Part shown: one piece after another, positions 20,136-30,862 of the stretch | Layout: every line of letters begins with the position of its first letter | Numbering within the stretch: the stretch's first letter is position 1 | NCBI GenBank assembly: GCA_946626605.1 | Contig: CAMOUL010000003.1 | Span: forward strand, 83,696 to 147,695 | Direction of reading: 5' to 3' | From: an uncultured Bacteroidales bacterium | GTDB taxonomy: Bacteria; Bacteroidota; Bacteroidia; Bacteroidales; Paludibacteraceae | Length of the DNA: 64,000 nucleotides | Program-made: the position numbers and the translations under genes | Notes under the pieces: generated by a model | The model's database searches: none | Seen by the model: the letters and a program-made list of their open reading frames with translations, nothing else | Told to the model about the DNA's origin: nothing

Positions 20136-20969
20136 TTATTCTCTAATACTACTTAATTTATTACCATCTTTATCCGCCCAATCATCCCATCCATTCGAAG
20201 GGCGCCCAAGAATAAATCCGGACGCTGCACTTGGAGAAGCGAAAGGTAAATCATTTTTTACAACTAATTTACCACCTTTCATTTCTGCGCATTGTGAAAT
20301 GAGTTGGACACGGCGTTGTTTGTTCTTGTAAGATTCTACTGCTTCTGGAACAACTTCACTACCCGCTTGAACTACAAATTCATGGCTACGCATGTCATAA
20401 AAACCATAAGCTTTTATTCCTTTAGTCTTTGCGTGAATAAAATATATTTGTTTTGTAGTATTCTCGTTTTGCGAAAAGACATCCCAACCAACAAATTCTG
20501 ATAATAGCTTTACCTCTTCATATATACGTTTTAAATCCGCCTCTCGATGTTTGCTTATCGAATGCATCTTAGGTGCATTTTTGTTTTGTAGAACTCTTGC
20601 CCTATTGTAAATCGATAAAGCATCCTGAACGGCTTTGTGCTCAAGATATTCTACATCCGCAGTCGTTAAACTATCCTTTGCTTTTGCGACAAACACATAA
20701 GCAGTATCCCAAAAATTCTTATTTCTCAAATGATCTATTACACGATGTTTAAAAGAAGCTGCTTGACCGATATACACCATTGCTTCTCCATTATCTTCTC
20801 CAGTTAAGAGATAAAGACAAGGAGTGTCTAATTCAGGATAATCTGCCATTACATTATTTATACGCGGGAGTACAAAAAGACGAAGTGTGCCAATCTCAAA
20901 TTGCACATATCTAGGTCCTCTAATCTGACCTTGCATAAAAAATGTTGTAATTGTACTTTCTTGTACCAT
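20136..20969 (-). CDS. GIY-YIG nuclease family protein with DUF4357-like C-terminus
   Basis: CLYLLTGEDNGEAMVYIGQAASFKHRVIDH; C-term FASPSAASGFILGRPSNGWDDWADKDGNKL. Confidence 0.85.
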   Translation of the reverse strand: MVQESTITTFFMQGQIRGPRYVQFEIGTLRLFVLPRINNVMADYPELDTPCLYLLTGEDNGEAMVYIGQAASFKHRVIDHLRNKNFWDTAYVFVAKAKDSLTTADVEYLEHKAVQDALSIYNRARVLQNKNAPKMHSISKHREADLKRIYEEVKLLSEFVGWDVFSQNENTTKQIYFIHAKTKGIKAYGFYDMRSHEFVVQAGSEVVPEAVESYKNKQRRVQLISQCAEMKGGKLVVKNDLPFASPSAASGFILGRPSNGWDDWADKDGNKLSSIRE

Positions 20970-21039
20970 ATTCGCTATGTATAATTTTTTTGAAAAAAAT
21001 TTTCTTTTCCTATTGCATCCTATAGTTTCCTATTGCGTC

Positions 21040-22350
21040 CTAATATTCCTCTCTCTTTATGCAAGCACCGAGGGCGTTGAGGCGGGACTCGATGTCTTCA
21101 TAACCGCGGTCGATCTGGTCGATGTGGTCGATACGGGATGTGCCTTCGGCAGACATGGCGGCAATGAGCATAGCAATACCCGCACGGATGTCGGGAGAAG
21201 TCATGTTATTGCGTTTGAGCTGGCGGGTGTGGTCGTGACCGACTACAACTGCACGGTGAGGATCACAGAGGATGATCTGCGCGCCCATGTCAATCAGTTT
21301 GTCCACAAAGAAAAGACGGGATTCGAACATCTTCTGGTGGATAAGCACAGAGCCTTTTGCCTGTGTGGCTACCACGAGAAGGACAGACAGCAAGTCCGGC
21401 GTCAAACCCGGCCACGGCGCATCGGCCACCGTAAGAATAGAGCCATCGAGGAAGGACTCAATCTGATAGTGTTCCTGCGCAGGAATAACCAGATCGTCCC
21501 CTTCTTCCTCAATGCGGATTCCCAAACGGCGGAAAGCATCGGGAATGATTCCAAGGTCTTTTATTCCCGCCTCTTTGATACGCAGTTCCGAACCGGTAAT
21601 GGCTGCCATGCCGATAAACGAACCGACCTCAATCATATCCGGCAGGAGTTTATGTTGTGCGCCGTGGAGCGATTTCACACCTTCGATGGTCAACAAGTTA
21701 GACCCTACTCCGCTGATTTTCGCGCCCATATTATTTAGGAGACGGCAAAGTTGCTGCACGTACGGTTCGCAGGCTGCATTGTAGATTGTAGTGGTTCCTT
21801 CGGCAAGGACAGACGCCATAATGATGTTCGCCGTTCCGGTGACAGACGCTTCGTCCAAGAGCATATAGCAGCCTTTGAGGTGTTTGCCGTCAAAACGATA
21901 AGCGAGCAAGTCTTGGTCGTACGTAAACGTAGCGCCGAGGTTCACCATTCCCTGGAAATGCGTGTCCAGACGCCGACGACCAATCTTATCTCCACCGGGT
22001 TTTGCATATGTCACTTCGCCCAGACGCGCCAAAAGCGGACCAATGAGCATGACCGAGCCGCGCAGTTTATTGCATTTCTTAAGGAAATCCGCACTCCGCA
22101 GGTACGCTGTGTCGAGATTAGCCGCCGTAAAAGCAAACTTGCCTTTGGACAGCTTCTCCACCGTCACGCCGATAGATGCGAGCAGGTCGATGAGGTTGTT
22201 CACATCCAATATATTCGGGAGATTGTCAATAACGACCGTCTCTTTGGTCAACAAAACAGCGCAGAGCACTTGAAGCGCCTCATTCTTAGCGCCTTGCGGC
22301 GTGATAGATCCATGTAATTTATGTCCGCCTTCAACAATAAATGATGCCAT
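21040..22350 (-). CDS. murA: UDP-N-acetylglucosamine 1-carboxyvinyltransferase
   Basis: GGHKLHGSITPQGAKNEALQVLCAVLLT, RLDTHFQGMVNLGA, D-P-x-PGLTPDLLS region. Confidence 0.95.
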   Translation of the reverse strand: MASFIVEGGHKLHGSITPQGAKNEALQVLCAVLLTKETVVIDNLPNILDVNNLIDLLASIGVTVEKLSKGKFAFTAANLDTAYLRSADFLKKCNKLRGSVMLIGPLLARLGEVTYAKPGGDKIGRRRLDTHFQGMVNLGATFTYDQDLLAYRFDGKHLKGCYMLLDEASVTGTANIIMASVLAEGTTTIYNAACEPYVQQLCRLLNNMGAKISGVGSNLLTIEGVKSLHGAQHKLLPDMIEVGSFIGMAAITGSELRIKEAGIKDLGIIPDAFRRLGIRIEEEGDDLVIPAQEHYQIESFLDGSILTVADAPWPGLTPDLLSVLLVVATQAKGSVLIHQKMFESRLFFVDKLIDMGAQIILCDPHRAVVVGHDHTRQLKRNNMTSPDIRAGIAMLIAAMSAEGTSRIDHIDQIDRGYEDIESRLNALGACIKREEY

Positions 22351-22353
22351 TTA

Positions 22354-22391
22354 TGAATTAAAAATTAAAAATTTCGAATTAAAAATTATAT
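22354..22391. repeat. AAATTAA heptamer array between murA and murB
   Basis: gaattaaaaattaaaaatttcgaattaaaaattatatg. Confidence 0.85.
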
Positions 22392-23339
22392 GTAATTCAC
22401 TTCGGGGTGAATGTCGATGCCGAATTTCTCTTTGACGCTTGTGCTGACTTGTGCAGCAAGGGCGATGATGTCATCGGGCGTAGCGTTATTCGCGTTGACG
22501 ATGACAAGCGGCTGTTTGGGCCACACTTGCGCACCGCCGAGCGTCTTGCCTTTCCATCCACATTGCTCAATAAGCCATGCAGCAGGGATCTTAAAAAACC
22601 TCTCCCCGACCCTCCCCTCAAGGGAGGGAGTTTCAAAATGCGGCATGTCGGGGTATTGCGCCAACAGCTCGTTGGCTTTTTCTTCGGGCACAAACGGATT
22701 CATGAAGAACGAACCGGCAGACCCCACTTCACCCACTGTCGGCAGTTTCGCCATGCGCGTCTGGATGATCTCCTCGCGGGTCTTGGATGCCTCGCCGGGT
22801 TTGACCTTATAGACAACCGAAGTGACGATATACTTGCCTTTAAGTTCATGCTTGAAAATACTATCCCGATAACCGAACTTGCACTCCTCGTTGGTAAAGA
22901 CCCGTTCTTCCAGCGTCTCCACGTCCATCGTATAAACACGTTCAATCACATCTTTCGCTTCTACGCCGTACGCGCCGACATTCTGTACTGCCGAAGCGCC
23001 CACTTCGCCCGGGATGAGACTTAGTTTCTCCATGCCGCAGTACGCCATGTCGGTCAGTTGCGCAATGAGATCATCGAGCCGCAAACCATTCTGCGCTTCC
23101 ACTGTCTCATCGTCTATAAAACGCGCACGAGCCATGCCGGAATGCAAAATTATTCCGTTGAAATCGCGGGTAAAGAGCAAATTGGAGCCCTGCCCGATAT
23201 GCAAGATCTGCTCGCCTTTATGCTCTTTCAGTACTTGCCGCAACTCATCCAGCGAGTAGTACTCGATGAACAGCCGCGCTTTGACATCTATTCCAAAGGT
23301 GTTATACGGCAGAAGGGATATATTTTCTTTGATGGTCAT
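22386..23339 (-). CDS. murB: UDP-N-acetylenolpyruvoylglucosamine reductase (palindromic repeat in-frame at 22598-22636)
   Basis: YNTFGIDVKARLFIEY, IPGEVGASAVQNVGAYG, FKIPAAWLIEQCGWKGK. Confidence 0.94.
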   Translation of the reverse strand: MTIKENISLLPYNTFGIDVKARLFIEYYSLDELRQVLKEHKGEQILHIGQGSNLLFTRDFNGIILHSGMARARFIDDETVEAQNGLRLDDLIAQLTDMAYCGMEKLSLIPGEVGASAVQNVGAYGVEAKDVIERVYTMDVETLEERVFTNEECKFGYRDSIFKHELKGKYIVTSVVYKVKPGEASKTREEIIQTRMAKLPTVGEVGSAGSFFMNPFVPEEKANELLAQYPDMPHFETPSLEGRVGERFFKIPAAWLIEQCGWKGKTLGGAQVWPKQPLVIVNANNATPDDIIALAAQVSTSVKEKFGIDIHPEVNYI

Positions 23340-23380
23340 GACGTTATTACGTTATTTCGGGATTACGGAATTATGAAAGA

Positions 23381-25312
23381 TTATATACAGCAGGCATCAG
23401 AAGGCATTCTCCAGTCGCCGCGCGGACTCAGGCTCACGCCCACTACTTTCGGTCCATCGGGCATGGCAGAACGTTTGAACTGCTGCTGACAGAAACGGCG
23501 CATAAACGTATTCAGCCACTTTTCGATAGTTGCCTCATCGTATTGGTCTTCGAAGGCTTGACACGCCATGTATTTGATTTTCTCGCGCGTGAAGCCGAAA
23601 CGCATAAAATAGTATAAGAAGAAATCATGCAACTCGTACGGCCCCACTTTATCCTCGGTCTTCTGGGCGATCTCTCCGTTCTCGTCGGTGGGCAAAAGTT
23701 CCGGTGAAACCGGCGTTTCTACCACATCGAGCAGAATGCTGCGCAGCGGTTCGCCATAAAGATTCTCTGCCGCATACTTCACCAAATACTTCACCAGCGT
23801 TTTGGGGATGCCGGCATTGATGCCATACATCGACATCTGGTCTCCGTTATAGGTACACCAACCGAGTGCCAATTCACTCAGGTCACCTGTTCCCACAACG
23901 ATTCCGTTCAGTTCGTTCGCCAGATCCATAAGAATCATCGTCCGCACTCGAGCCTGCGCATTCTCGTACGTCGCGTCGCGCACATCCATGTTGTGTCCAA
24001 TGTCCGCGAGGTGTTGGGTCGTCACATCGCAGATGGATATCTCGCGGTGGGTGATACCTAATTCTTCCATGAGCTGCAACGCGTTCTGGTACGTACGGTC
24101 CGAAGTACCGAAACCGGGCATCGTGACGCCCACTACACGACTGCGGTCATAGCCCAAGAGATCGGCTGTCTGCACGGAAACCAACAACGCAAGCGTACTA
24201 TCCAAACCACCGGAAACACCGAGTACCACGGTCTCAGAGTGAGTATGTTCCCACCGGCGTGCCAAAGCGCTCGTCTGAATAGAGAACACATCCATACAGT
24301 ATTGATCCTCCTTATCTTTCTTGGGCAGGAAAGGAGATGGCGAGAAAGTACGGTGGATCGGCTCGGTACACTCTTCTTCTCTGTCAATCGGCGCCACGTT
24401 AATATGGCGATAGTGTCCTGCCTTGTCCTTAGTGAAGTTCGTATTCCGCTGCCTGTCGGTACGAAAACGCTCAATATCAATCTCCTGAATAATCATCGAA
24501 TTTTCCCGTTGGAATCGTTCGCCGATGGTCAGTATATCACCATTCTCTGCGATATAGGTACTACCGGAGAATACCACATCCGTTGTGGACTCACCGACTC
24601 CGGACGAAGTGTAAATATATCCGCAATGAACACGCGCAGACTGCTGCTTGATCATCTGTTTGCGGAAGATGTGTTTACCGATGATACAATTCGAACTGGA
24701 GAGATTGAAAATCAACTCCGCTCCTTGTATCGCCAATTGCGTCGAAGGAGGCAGCGGTGACCAAAGATCCTCACAGATCTCGATACCAAAGGTATAAGTG
24801 CGCGTACAGAACAGCAAGTCCGTTCCAAACGGTACTTCCCCGCTCCATATCTCAATCTTCGGAATACGCGGCGCGATACCACCGGGCGTATATTCGCGCG
24901 CCGCACGGCCGGAAGTAAACCACCGTTTTTCGTAGAACTCGCCCGTATTCGGCAGATTGACCTTGGGTACCACGCCCATCACCTCTCCGTCGGTCATCAC
25001 AAACGCGCAGTTGAACAGGTCGTTATCTACCTGCAACGGAGCGCCAACCAGCACAATGATCGCTTTACCACGCGTGTAATCACATATACCTTCCAACTCC
25101 CGCATAGAGCTCTGCTGAAGCGCTTGAGTGAAGAACAAATCCGCACAAGTGTAACCCGTCAGACTCAACTCCGGAAAACAGATCACCTCAACGCCCTCTT
25201 CGATTGCTTCATCAATCTGGGCGCGAATCTGCTCCGCATTGTAACGGCAATCCGCTACACGCATCGTCGGCACTGCTGCCGCCACACGAACAAAGCCAAA
25301 ATTGGTATTCAT
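23381..25312 (-). CDS. nadE: Glutamine-dependent NAD+ synthetase
   Basis: N-terminal nitrilase domain, GVSGGLDSTLALLV, GTGDLSELALGWCTYNGDQMSMY. Confidence 0.95.
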   Translation of the reverse strand: MNTNFGFVRVAAAVPTMRVADCRYNAEQIRAQIDEAIEEGVEVICFPELSLTGYTCADLFFTQALQQSSMRELEGICDYTRGKAIIVLVGAPLQVDNDLFNCAFVMTDGEVMGVVPKVNLPNTGEFYEKRWFTSGRAAREYTPGGIAPRIPKIEIWSGEVPFGTDLLFCTRTYTFGIEICEDLWSPLPPSTQLAIQGAELIFNLSSSNCIIGKHIFRKQMIKQQSARVHCGYIYTSSGVGESTTDVVFSGSTYIAENGDILTIGERFQRENSMIIQEIDIERFRTDRQRNTNFTKDKAGHYRHINVAPIDREEECTEPIHRTFSPSPFLPKKDKEDQYCMDVFSIQTSALARRWEHTHSETVVLGVSGGLDSTLALLVSVQTADLLGYDRSRVVGVTMPGFGTSDRTYQNALQLMEELGITHREISICDVTTQHLADIGHNMDVRDATYENAQARVRTMILMDLANELNGIVVGTGDLSELALGWCTYNGDQMSMYGINAGIPKTLVKYLVKYAAENLYGEPLRSILLDVVETPVSPELLPTDENGEIAQKTEDKVGPYELHDFFLYYFMRFGFTREKIKYMACQAFEDQYDEATIEKWLNTFMRRFCQQQFKRSAMPDGPKVVGVSLSPRGDWRMPSDACCI

Positions 25313-25345
25313 AAAAAAGTAATTTTAGTCAGTTACAATTTAGGG

Positions 25346-25379
25346 CGCAAAGTTACAAAAAAAATATTACATATGCAAA
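25346..25379 (-). promoter_or_regulatory. Bacteroidota promoter upstream of nadE
   Basis: TTTGCATATGTAATATTTTTTTTGTAACTTTGCG on minus strand. Confidence 0.7.
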
Positions 25380-25415
25380 TATATGCGGCAAAATTTATAA
25401 AAAACGCGCGCGCCC

Positions 25416-25448
25416 TTGCGTATATAAAAAAAATATTGTACCTTTGCA
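25416..25448 (+). promoter_or_regulatory. Bacteroidota promoter upstream of pheT
   Basis: TTGCGTATATAAAAAAAATATTGTACCTTTGCA. Confidence 0.75.
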
Positions 25449-25483
25449 CGCAATTTGATTTTGTAAATTAGATTAAGTAACAT

Positions 25484-27961
25484 ATGAATATTTCGTACAA
25501 ATGGTTAAAACGCTACATCAATCTGCAGGATGATGCAGAGACGGTAGCAAAAATCTTAACTTCCATCGGTCTTGAGGTGGGAACCGTGGAGACCGTAGAA
25601 ACTATCAAAGGTGGACTCAAAGGGCTTGTAGTAGGTGAAGTGCTGACTTGCGAGCCCCACCCTAATTCCGATCACTTGCATATTACCAAAGTGAATATCG
25701 GAGAAGGCGAACCGCTGCCGATTGTCTGCGGCGCACCGAACGTGGCTGCCGGACAGAAAGTCATCGTCGCTACCATCGGAACCGTGCTCTATGACGGTGA
25801 TCAGTCTTTCACTATCAAGAAAGGTAAACTGCGCGGTGAGGACAGTTTGGGAATGATCTGTGCTGAAGATGAGATTGGTGTGGGAACCGACCATGCAGGT
25901 ATCATCGTGCTGCCTGCTGACACACCGGTCGGCATGCCGGCTGCGGAGTTCTACCATGTGGAAAATGACGCAGTGATTGAAGTGGATATCACTCCGAACC
26001 GCTCGGATGCGTGCAGTCATTTTGGTGTAGCTCGCGATCTCTATGCATATTACAAAGCACACGGACAAAACATCACCTTGACAAAGCCCTCTGTTGAGGC
26101 TTTCAAGGTTAACAACAACGAGTTACCTATTCAAGTAACCGTCGATGCTCCAGAGGCAGCGCCGCGTTATACGGGCGTCAGCATCAAGGGTGTGGAAGTG
26201 AAAGAATCGCCGGAGTGGCTCAAAAACAGCCTGTTGGCTATCGGTCTTCGTCCGATTAACAACGTCGTCGATGTCACGAACTTCGTGCTGCACGAGATGG
26301 GTCAAGCGCTTCATGCTTTCGATGCCGACAAGATCAAAGGCAACGAGATTCATGTTCGCTATGCGAAAGCGGGCGAGAAATTCGTTACCCTGGATGGTGT
26401 AGAGCGTGAGATGAACGAACGCGACCTAATGATCGCTAATACAGAGGAAGCGATGTGTATCGCCGGTGTGTTCGGAGGTCTGAAGAGCGGTGTGACGGAG
26501 AAGACCAAGAATGTCTTCCTGGAGTCTGCTTACTTCGATCCGGTCACCATCCGTAAGACCAGCCGTCGCCATCAGTTACAGACGGACGCGTCCTTCCGCT
26601 ACGAGCGCGGTTGTGATCCCAATAACACCCTTTATGTGCTCCAACGTGCTGCCCTACTCATTCAAGAGTTAGCCGGAGGAGAAATAGCTATGAACATCGT
26701 GGACACTGTGAACGGTGATTTCAAACCGTGGGATGTGACGATCGACATCAATCGCGTCAACTCGCTCATCGGTAAAGCTATCGGCGAGGACACCATCGAA
26801 ACGATCCTCCGCGCATTGGAGATCAATATAGTCGCCAAGCTTGGCGATTCCTGGCAGCTGGAAGTGCCGCGCTACCGAGTGGACGTACAGCGTGAGTGCG
26901 ACGTCGTAGAAGATATTCTCCGCATCTACGGCTACGACAATGTCGAGTTCCCCGAGAAACTGAACACCAGCCTTGCGTACGGCGTCAAACCTGACCCCGA
27001 GAAACTGCGTCGTCGTATAGCAGAGCAACTCACCGCACAGGGTTTCAACGAGATCCTCAATAACTCGCTTACGAAAGTGTCCTACTATGAGCCGTTGACC
27101 CAACTGACGCTTGACACTTGTGTCAAGATCATGAACCCATTGAGCCAAGACCTCGGCGTGATGCGTCAGACCCTGCTCTTCGGCGGTCTGGAGTCCATCG
27201 CGCGCAACGCGAACCGTAAGAACGCCGACCTCAAGTTCTATGAGTTCGGTAACTGTTACCATTACAATGGAGAATTAAAAATTAAAAATTACGAATTAAT
27301 TCAAAACGATCCACTCAAGGCATATTCCGAGGAACCGCATTTGGCGCTCTGGATCACCGGTAACAAAACCGCACAGACTTGGGTGCGCAAAGAAGAGAAA
27401 ACGACGTTCTACCAGCTTCGCGCATATGTGAACAACATCCTTGTGCGTCTTGGTGTTGATCTGTCCAAAACAACCGTAGAGCGCCTGGAGAACGAACTCT
27501 TCTCCGATGGTCTCGTCCTCAAAGCCGCTAACGGAAAAGCACTCGGCTTCATCGGCATTGTGGCTCGCAAGCAACTCAAAGCCTTTGATATCGAGCAAGA
27601 GGTGTTCTACGCGGACCTCGACTGGAACCAGCTGCTCAAACAGAACAAACAATACAAAGCAGTCATCAACGATTTGCCTAAATATCCGGAAGTAAAACGT
27701 GACTTTGCGCTCCTTGTGGATAAATCCGTTGAGTTCGCAGACCTCGCACGCGCTGCTTTTGCGACCGAGAAGAAACTGCTCAAGAACGTCTATCTGTTCG
27801 ACGTATATGAGGGCAAGAACCTCGAAGCGGGCAAGAAATCCTATGCCCTTTCGTTCATCCTGCAAGACGCAGAGAACACGCTGAAGGATACCCAGATAGA
27901 GAATATCATGAACCGAATGAAGGCTACCTTCGAAGAGAAATTCCATGCTACCCTCCGCTGA
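25484..27961 (+). CDS. pheT: Phenylalanyl-tRNA synthetase beta subunit (in-frame heptamer repeat at 27270-27303)
   Basis: [48 protein letters not shown]. Confidence 0.95.
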   Translation: MNISYKWLKRYINLQDDAETVAKILTSIGLEVGTVETVETIKGGLKGLVVGEVLTCEPHPNSDHLHITKVNIGEGEPLPIVCGAPNVAAGQKVIVATIGTVLYDGDQSFTIKKGKLRGEDSLGMICAEDEIGVGTDHAGIIVLPADTPVGMPAAEFYHVENDAVIEVDITPNRSDACSHFGVARDLYAYYKAHGQNITLTKPSVEAFKVNNNELPIQVTVDAPEAAPRYTGVSIKGVEVKESPEWLKNSLLAIGLRPINNVVDVTNFVLHEMGQALHAFDADKIKGNEIHVRYAKAGEKFVTLDGVEREMNERDLMIANTEEAMCIAGVFGGLKSGVTEKTKNVFLESAYFDPVTIRKTSRRHQLQTDASFRYERGCDPNNTLYVLQRAALLIQELAGGEIAMNIVDTVNGDFKPWDVTIDINRVNSLIGKAIGEDTIETILRALEINIVAKLGDSWQLEVPRYRVDVQRECDVVEDILRIYGYDNVEFPEKLNTSLAYGVKPDPEKLRRRIAEQLTAQGFNEILNNSLTKVSYYEPLTQLTLDTCVKIMNPLSQDLGVMRQTLLFGGLESIARNANRKNADLKFYEFGNCYHYNGELKIKNYELIQNDPLKAYSEEPHLALWITGNKTAQTWVRKEEKTTFYQLRAYVNNILVRLGVDLSKTTVERLENELFSDGLVLKAANGKALGFIGIVARKQLKAFDIEQEVFYADLDWNQLLKQNKQYKAVINDLPKYPEVKRDFALLVDKSVEFADLARAAFATEKKLLKNVYLFDVYEGKNLEAGKKSYALSFILQDAENTLKDTQIENIMNRMKATFEEKFHATLR
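27270..27303. repeat. AAATTAA heptamer array inside pheT
   Basis: gaattaaaaattaaaaattacgaatta matches 22355 copy with one substitution. Confidence 0.85.
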
Positions 27962-29441
27962 TCAAAACGAGATATTAAGACGCCGAACTTTTGCGATTAT
28001 CTCGCATCCGGATGCCGGTAAGACCACGCTGACGGAGAAACTGCTTCTCTACGGCGGTGCTATTCACGTAGCCGGAGCGGTGAAGAGTAATAAGATTCGC
28101 AAGACCGCTACCTCCGATTGGATGGAGATCGAGAAGCAACGTGGAATTAGTGTGGCTACGTCTGTAATGGGTTTTGATTACAGCGGCTATCATATCAACA
28201 TCCTCGATACCCCGGGTCACCAGGATTTTGCGGAAGATACTTTCCGCACCCTGACGGCCGTAGACAGCGCTATCGTAGTCATTGACTCCGCCAAAGGTGT
28301 CGAGACGCAGACGAGACGACTGATGGAGGTATGCCGCATGCGTAAGACTCCTGTCATGGTGTTCATGAATAAGATGGACCGCGAGGGTAAAGATCCTTTC
28401 GACCTGATGGACGAAGTGGAGCGCGAACTGCAGATTAAAGTAACCCCTATGTCATGGGCGAACGGACAGGGTCTGAAATTTGAGTCCGTCTTCGCATTAA
28501 ACCAACGTCCAAAGGACGTTAGCGGGAAGTTAGCCGAGGACCTTGAGATGGTGGATGGCGTCTATCCGGAGTTTGATAAAGAAGCGTACCTGCGCGGAGA
28601 GTTAGCGCCGGTATTCTTCGGCTCGGCATACAAGACAATAGGTGTTCAGGAGTTGTTGGATTTTCTCGTAGAGAATGCCCCCTCACCTCTTCCCGTTACC
28701 GCTGAAGAGCGCGTAGTGGAACCGATGGAAGATAAGTTTACGGCGTTCTGCTTTAAGATTCACGCAAACATGGATCCGAACCATCGATCCTGTATTGCGT
28801 TCTTTAAGATCTGTAGCGGTAAATTCCTTCGCAACACCTATTATTACCATGTGCGCAAGGACCAGCAGATGCGATTCGCCGCACCTACCTGCTTCATGGC
28901 GCAGAAGAAAGAGACGGTTGATGAAGCCTTTGCCGGAGACGTAGTAGGTCTGCCCGACACCGGTAACTTCAAGATCGGCGATACCCTTACGGCCGGAGAG
29001 CACCTGCATTTCAAAGGTCTACCCTCTTTCTCACCCGAGATGTTCAAATACATCGACAATGCCGACCCGATGAAGCAGAAGCAGTTGGATAAAGGCGTAA
29101 ATCAATTAATGGACGAAGGAGTAGCGCAGCTGTTTATCAGTCAGTTGAACGGACGAAAGATCATCGGCACGGTAGGTCAACTGCAGTTTGAAGTCATCCA
29201 ATATCGCCTCGAGCACGAGTACCAAGCGAAGTGTAAATGGCAGCCGTTGCAGATGTACAAAGCCTGCTGGATTGAGAGTGACGACGATGCCGAACTGGAT
29301 ATGTTCAAGAAACGAAAAGCCCAATATATGGCGTACGACAAAGAAGGTCGTGATGTATTCATGGCCGACAGTGCGTATGTGCTCAACATGGCGCAGCAGG
29401 ACTATAAACACATCCAATTCCATTTTACCTCAGAGTTCTAA
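27945..29441 (+). CDS. prfC: Peptide chain release factor 3
   Basis: [61 protein letters not shown]; overlaps pheT 17 bp. Confidence 0.95.
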   Translation: MLPSADQNEILRRRTFAIISHPDAGKTTLTEKLLLYGGAIHVAGAVKSNKIRKTATSDWMEIEKQRGISVATSVMGFDYSGYHINILDTPGHQDFAEDTFRTLTAVDSAIVVIDSAKGVETQTRRLMEVCRMRKTPVMVFMNKMDREGKDPFDLMDEVERELQIKVTPMSWANGQGLKFESVFALNQRPKDVSGKLAEDLEMVDGVYPEFDKEAYLRGELAPVFFGSAYKTIGVQELLDFLVENAPSPLPVTAEERVVEPMEDKFTAFCFKIHANMDPNHRSCIAFFKICSGKFLRNTYYYHVRKDQQMRFAAPTCFMAQKKETVDEAFAGDVVGLPDTGNFKIGDTLTAGEHLHFKGLPSFSPEMFKYIDNADPMKQKQLDKGVNQLMDEGVAQLFISQLNGRKIIGTVGQLQFEVIQYRLEHEYQAKCKWQPLQMYKACWIESDDDAELDMFKKRKAQYMAYDKEGRDVFMADSAYVLNMAQQDYKHIQFHFTSEF

Positions 29442-29462
29442 TAACAACAAAAATATACTATT

Positions 29463-30848
29463 ATGAAAAACGGATCACTTAAATTCCGCCTCATCGTCTT
29501 TAACTTCTTGGAGTTTGCGGTTTGGGGCGCGTATCTAATCTCGATGGGCACGTATCTGTTCAAGAACGGCATGCAACACCAGATCGGATGGTTCTACTCT
29601 ATTCAGGGTATCGTTAGTCTTTTCATGCCTGCAATGATGGGTATCGTAGCCGATCGCTGGATTGAGGCACAGAAACTGCAGAGTATCTGCCATTTCTTAG
29701 CCGGTGGCTTTATGTTAGCTGCAGGTTGGTATGGTATACAAAGCGGTGCAAATGTGCAATTTGGTACGCTGTTTACGCTGTACACGCTGTCCGTGGCATT
29801 CTACATGCCGACGATCGCATTGACAAACTCCGTGGCCTTCAACGCCCTCGTGAAAGCAGGCATGGACACCGTAAAGGACTTCCCGCCGATTCGTGTCTTC
29901 GGTACCATCGGTTTTATCGCTGCTGAATGGAGTGTAGACTTGTTAGGTTTCCAAGCTACTCCGAATCAGTTCTTTTTGAGCGGTGGTTTGAGTATCTTAA
30001 TGGCTGCTTATTCACTCACTTTACCTGCTTGTCCGGTAAAGGAAGTTGAAGGAAATGTGGATCTCGTAGACGCACTCGGTCTGAAAGCGTTCGCGCTCTT
30101 CAAACAGAAAAAGATGGCTCTGTTCTTCTTCTTCTCGATGCTCTTAGGTATGTGTCTGCAAGTCACCAACTCTTTCGCAAACCCATACATCACTTCATTT
30201 GAGACCATTAGAGAGTTCTCTTCCACCTTTGGAGTACAGCATGCTAACATTCTGATTTCTATCAGTCAGATTTGCGAGGCGCTGTGTATCTTAGCTATTC
30301 CTTTCTTCTTGAAGCGCTTCGGTATCAAGAACGTGATGCTGATGGCAATGTTCGCATGGGTATTCCGCTTCGGTTTCTTCGGTGCCGGTAATCCGGGTAT
30401 GCCGGGTGTGATCCTGTTCGTACTGAGTTGCGTTGTTTACGGTTTCGCATTCGATTTCTTCAATATCTCCGGTGCGTTATACGTAGATCAGGAGACTGAA
30501 CCTGCACAGCGTTCGTCTGCTCAGGGTCTGTTCATGATGATGACCAACGGTTTAGGTGCTACAATTGGTACGTTGAGTGCACAAGCCATTGTAAGTAAAA
30601 TTGTACCTATGATCGACAATTCTAAAGAGGCTGAATTAGGTATAGTTCGCGACGAAACAGGAGTTATTGATTGGAATAATATTGCTGCTGACAAATTACA
30701 AGGCATTCAAGAGGCCGCCCAAAGTATGTGGGCTGGTTGGCAAGAAGCGTGGTATATCTTTGCGGGCTTTGCGTTAGTGGTGGCTATCGCCTTCTGGATT
30801 TTCTTCCCCAAAACACCGGCTAATAAGGATATTGAAGTTAAACACTAA
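29463..30848 (+). CDS. Nucleoside:H+ symporter family MFS transporter (NupG-like)
   Basis: 12-TM; NFLEFAVWGAYLISMGTYLF, FAFDFFNISGALYVDQE. Confidence 0.8.
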   Translation: MKNGSLKFRLIVFNFLEFAVWGAYLISMGTYLFKNGMQHQIGWFYSIQGIVSLFMPAMMGIVADRWIEAQKLQSICHFLAGGFMLAAGWYGIQSGANVQFGTLFTLYTLSVAFYMPTIALTNSVAFNALVKAGMDTVKDFPPIRVFGTIGFIAAEWSVDLLGFQATPNQFFLSGGLSILMAAYSLTLPACPVKEVEGNVDLVDALGLKAFALFKQKKMALFFFFSMLLGMCLQVTNSFANPYITSFETIREFSSTFGVQHANILISISQICEALCILAIPFFLKRFGIKNVMLMAMFAWVFRFGFFGAGNPGMPGVILFVLSCVVYGFAFDFFNISGALYVDQETEPAQRSSAQGLFMMMTNGLGATIGTLSAQAIVSKIVPMIDNSKEAELGIVRDETGVIDWNNIAADKLQGIQEAAQSMWAGWQEAWYIFAGFALVVAIAFWIFFPKTPANKDIEVKH

Positions 30849-30862
30849 ATCATAAATCATAA

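Noticed and set aside
24310-24360. HRTFSPSPFLPKKDKED segment in nadE as a repeat insert
   Set aside because: No tandem period and no matching intergenic copy
28504-28520. AACGTCC-aaa-GGACGTT palindrome in prfC as a repeat insertion
   Set aside because: Single copy in the window, short, and no clear disruption of conserved PrfC sequence
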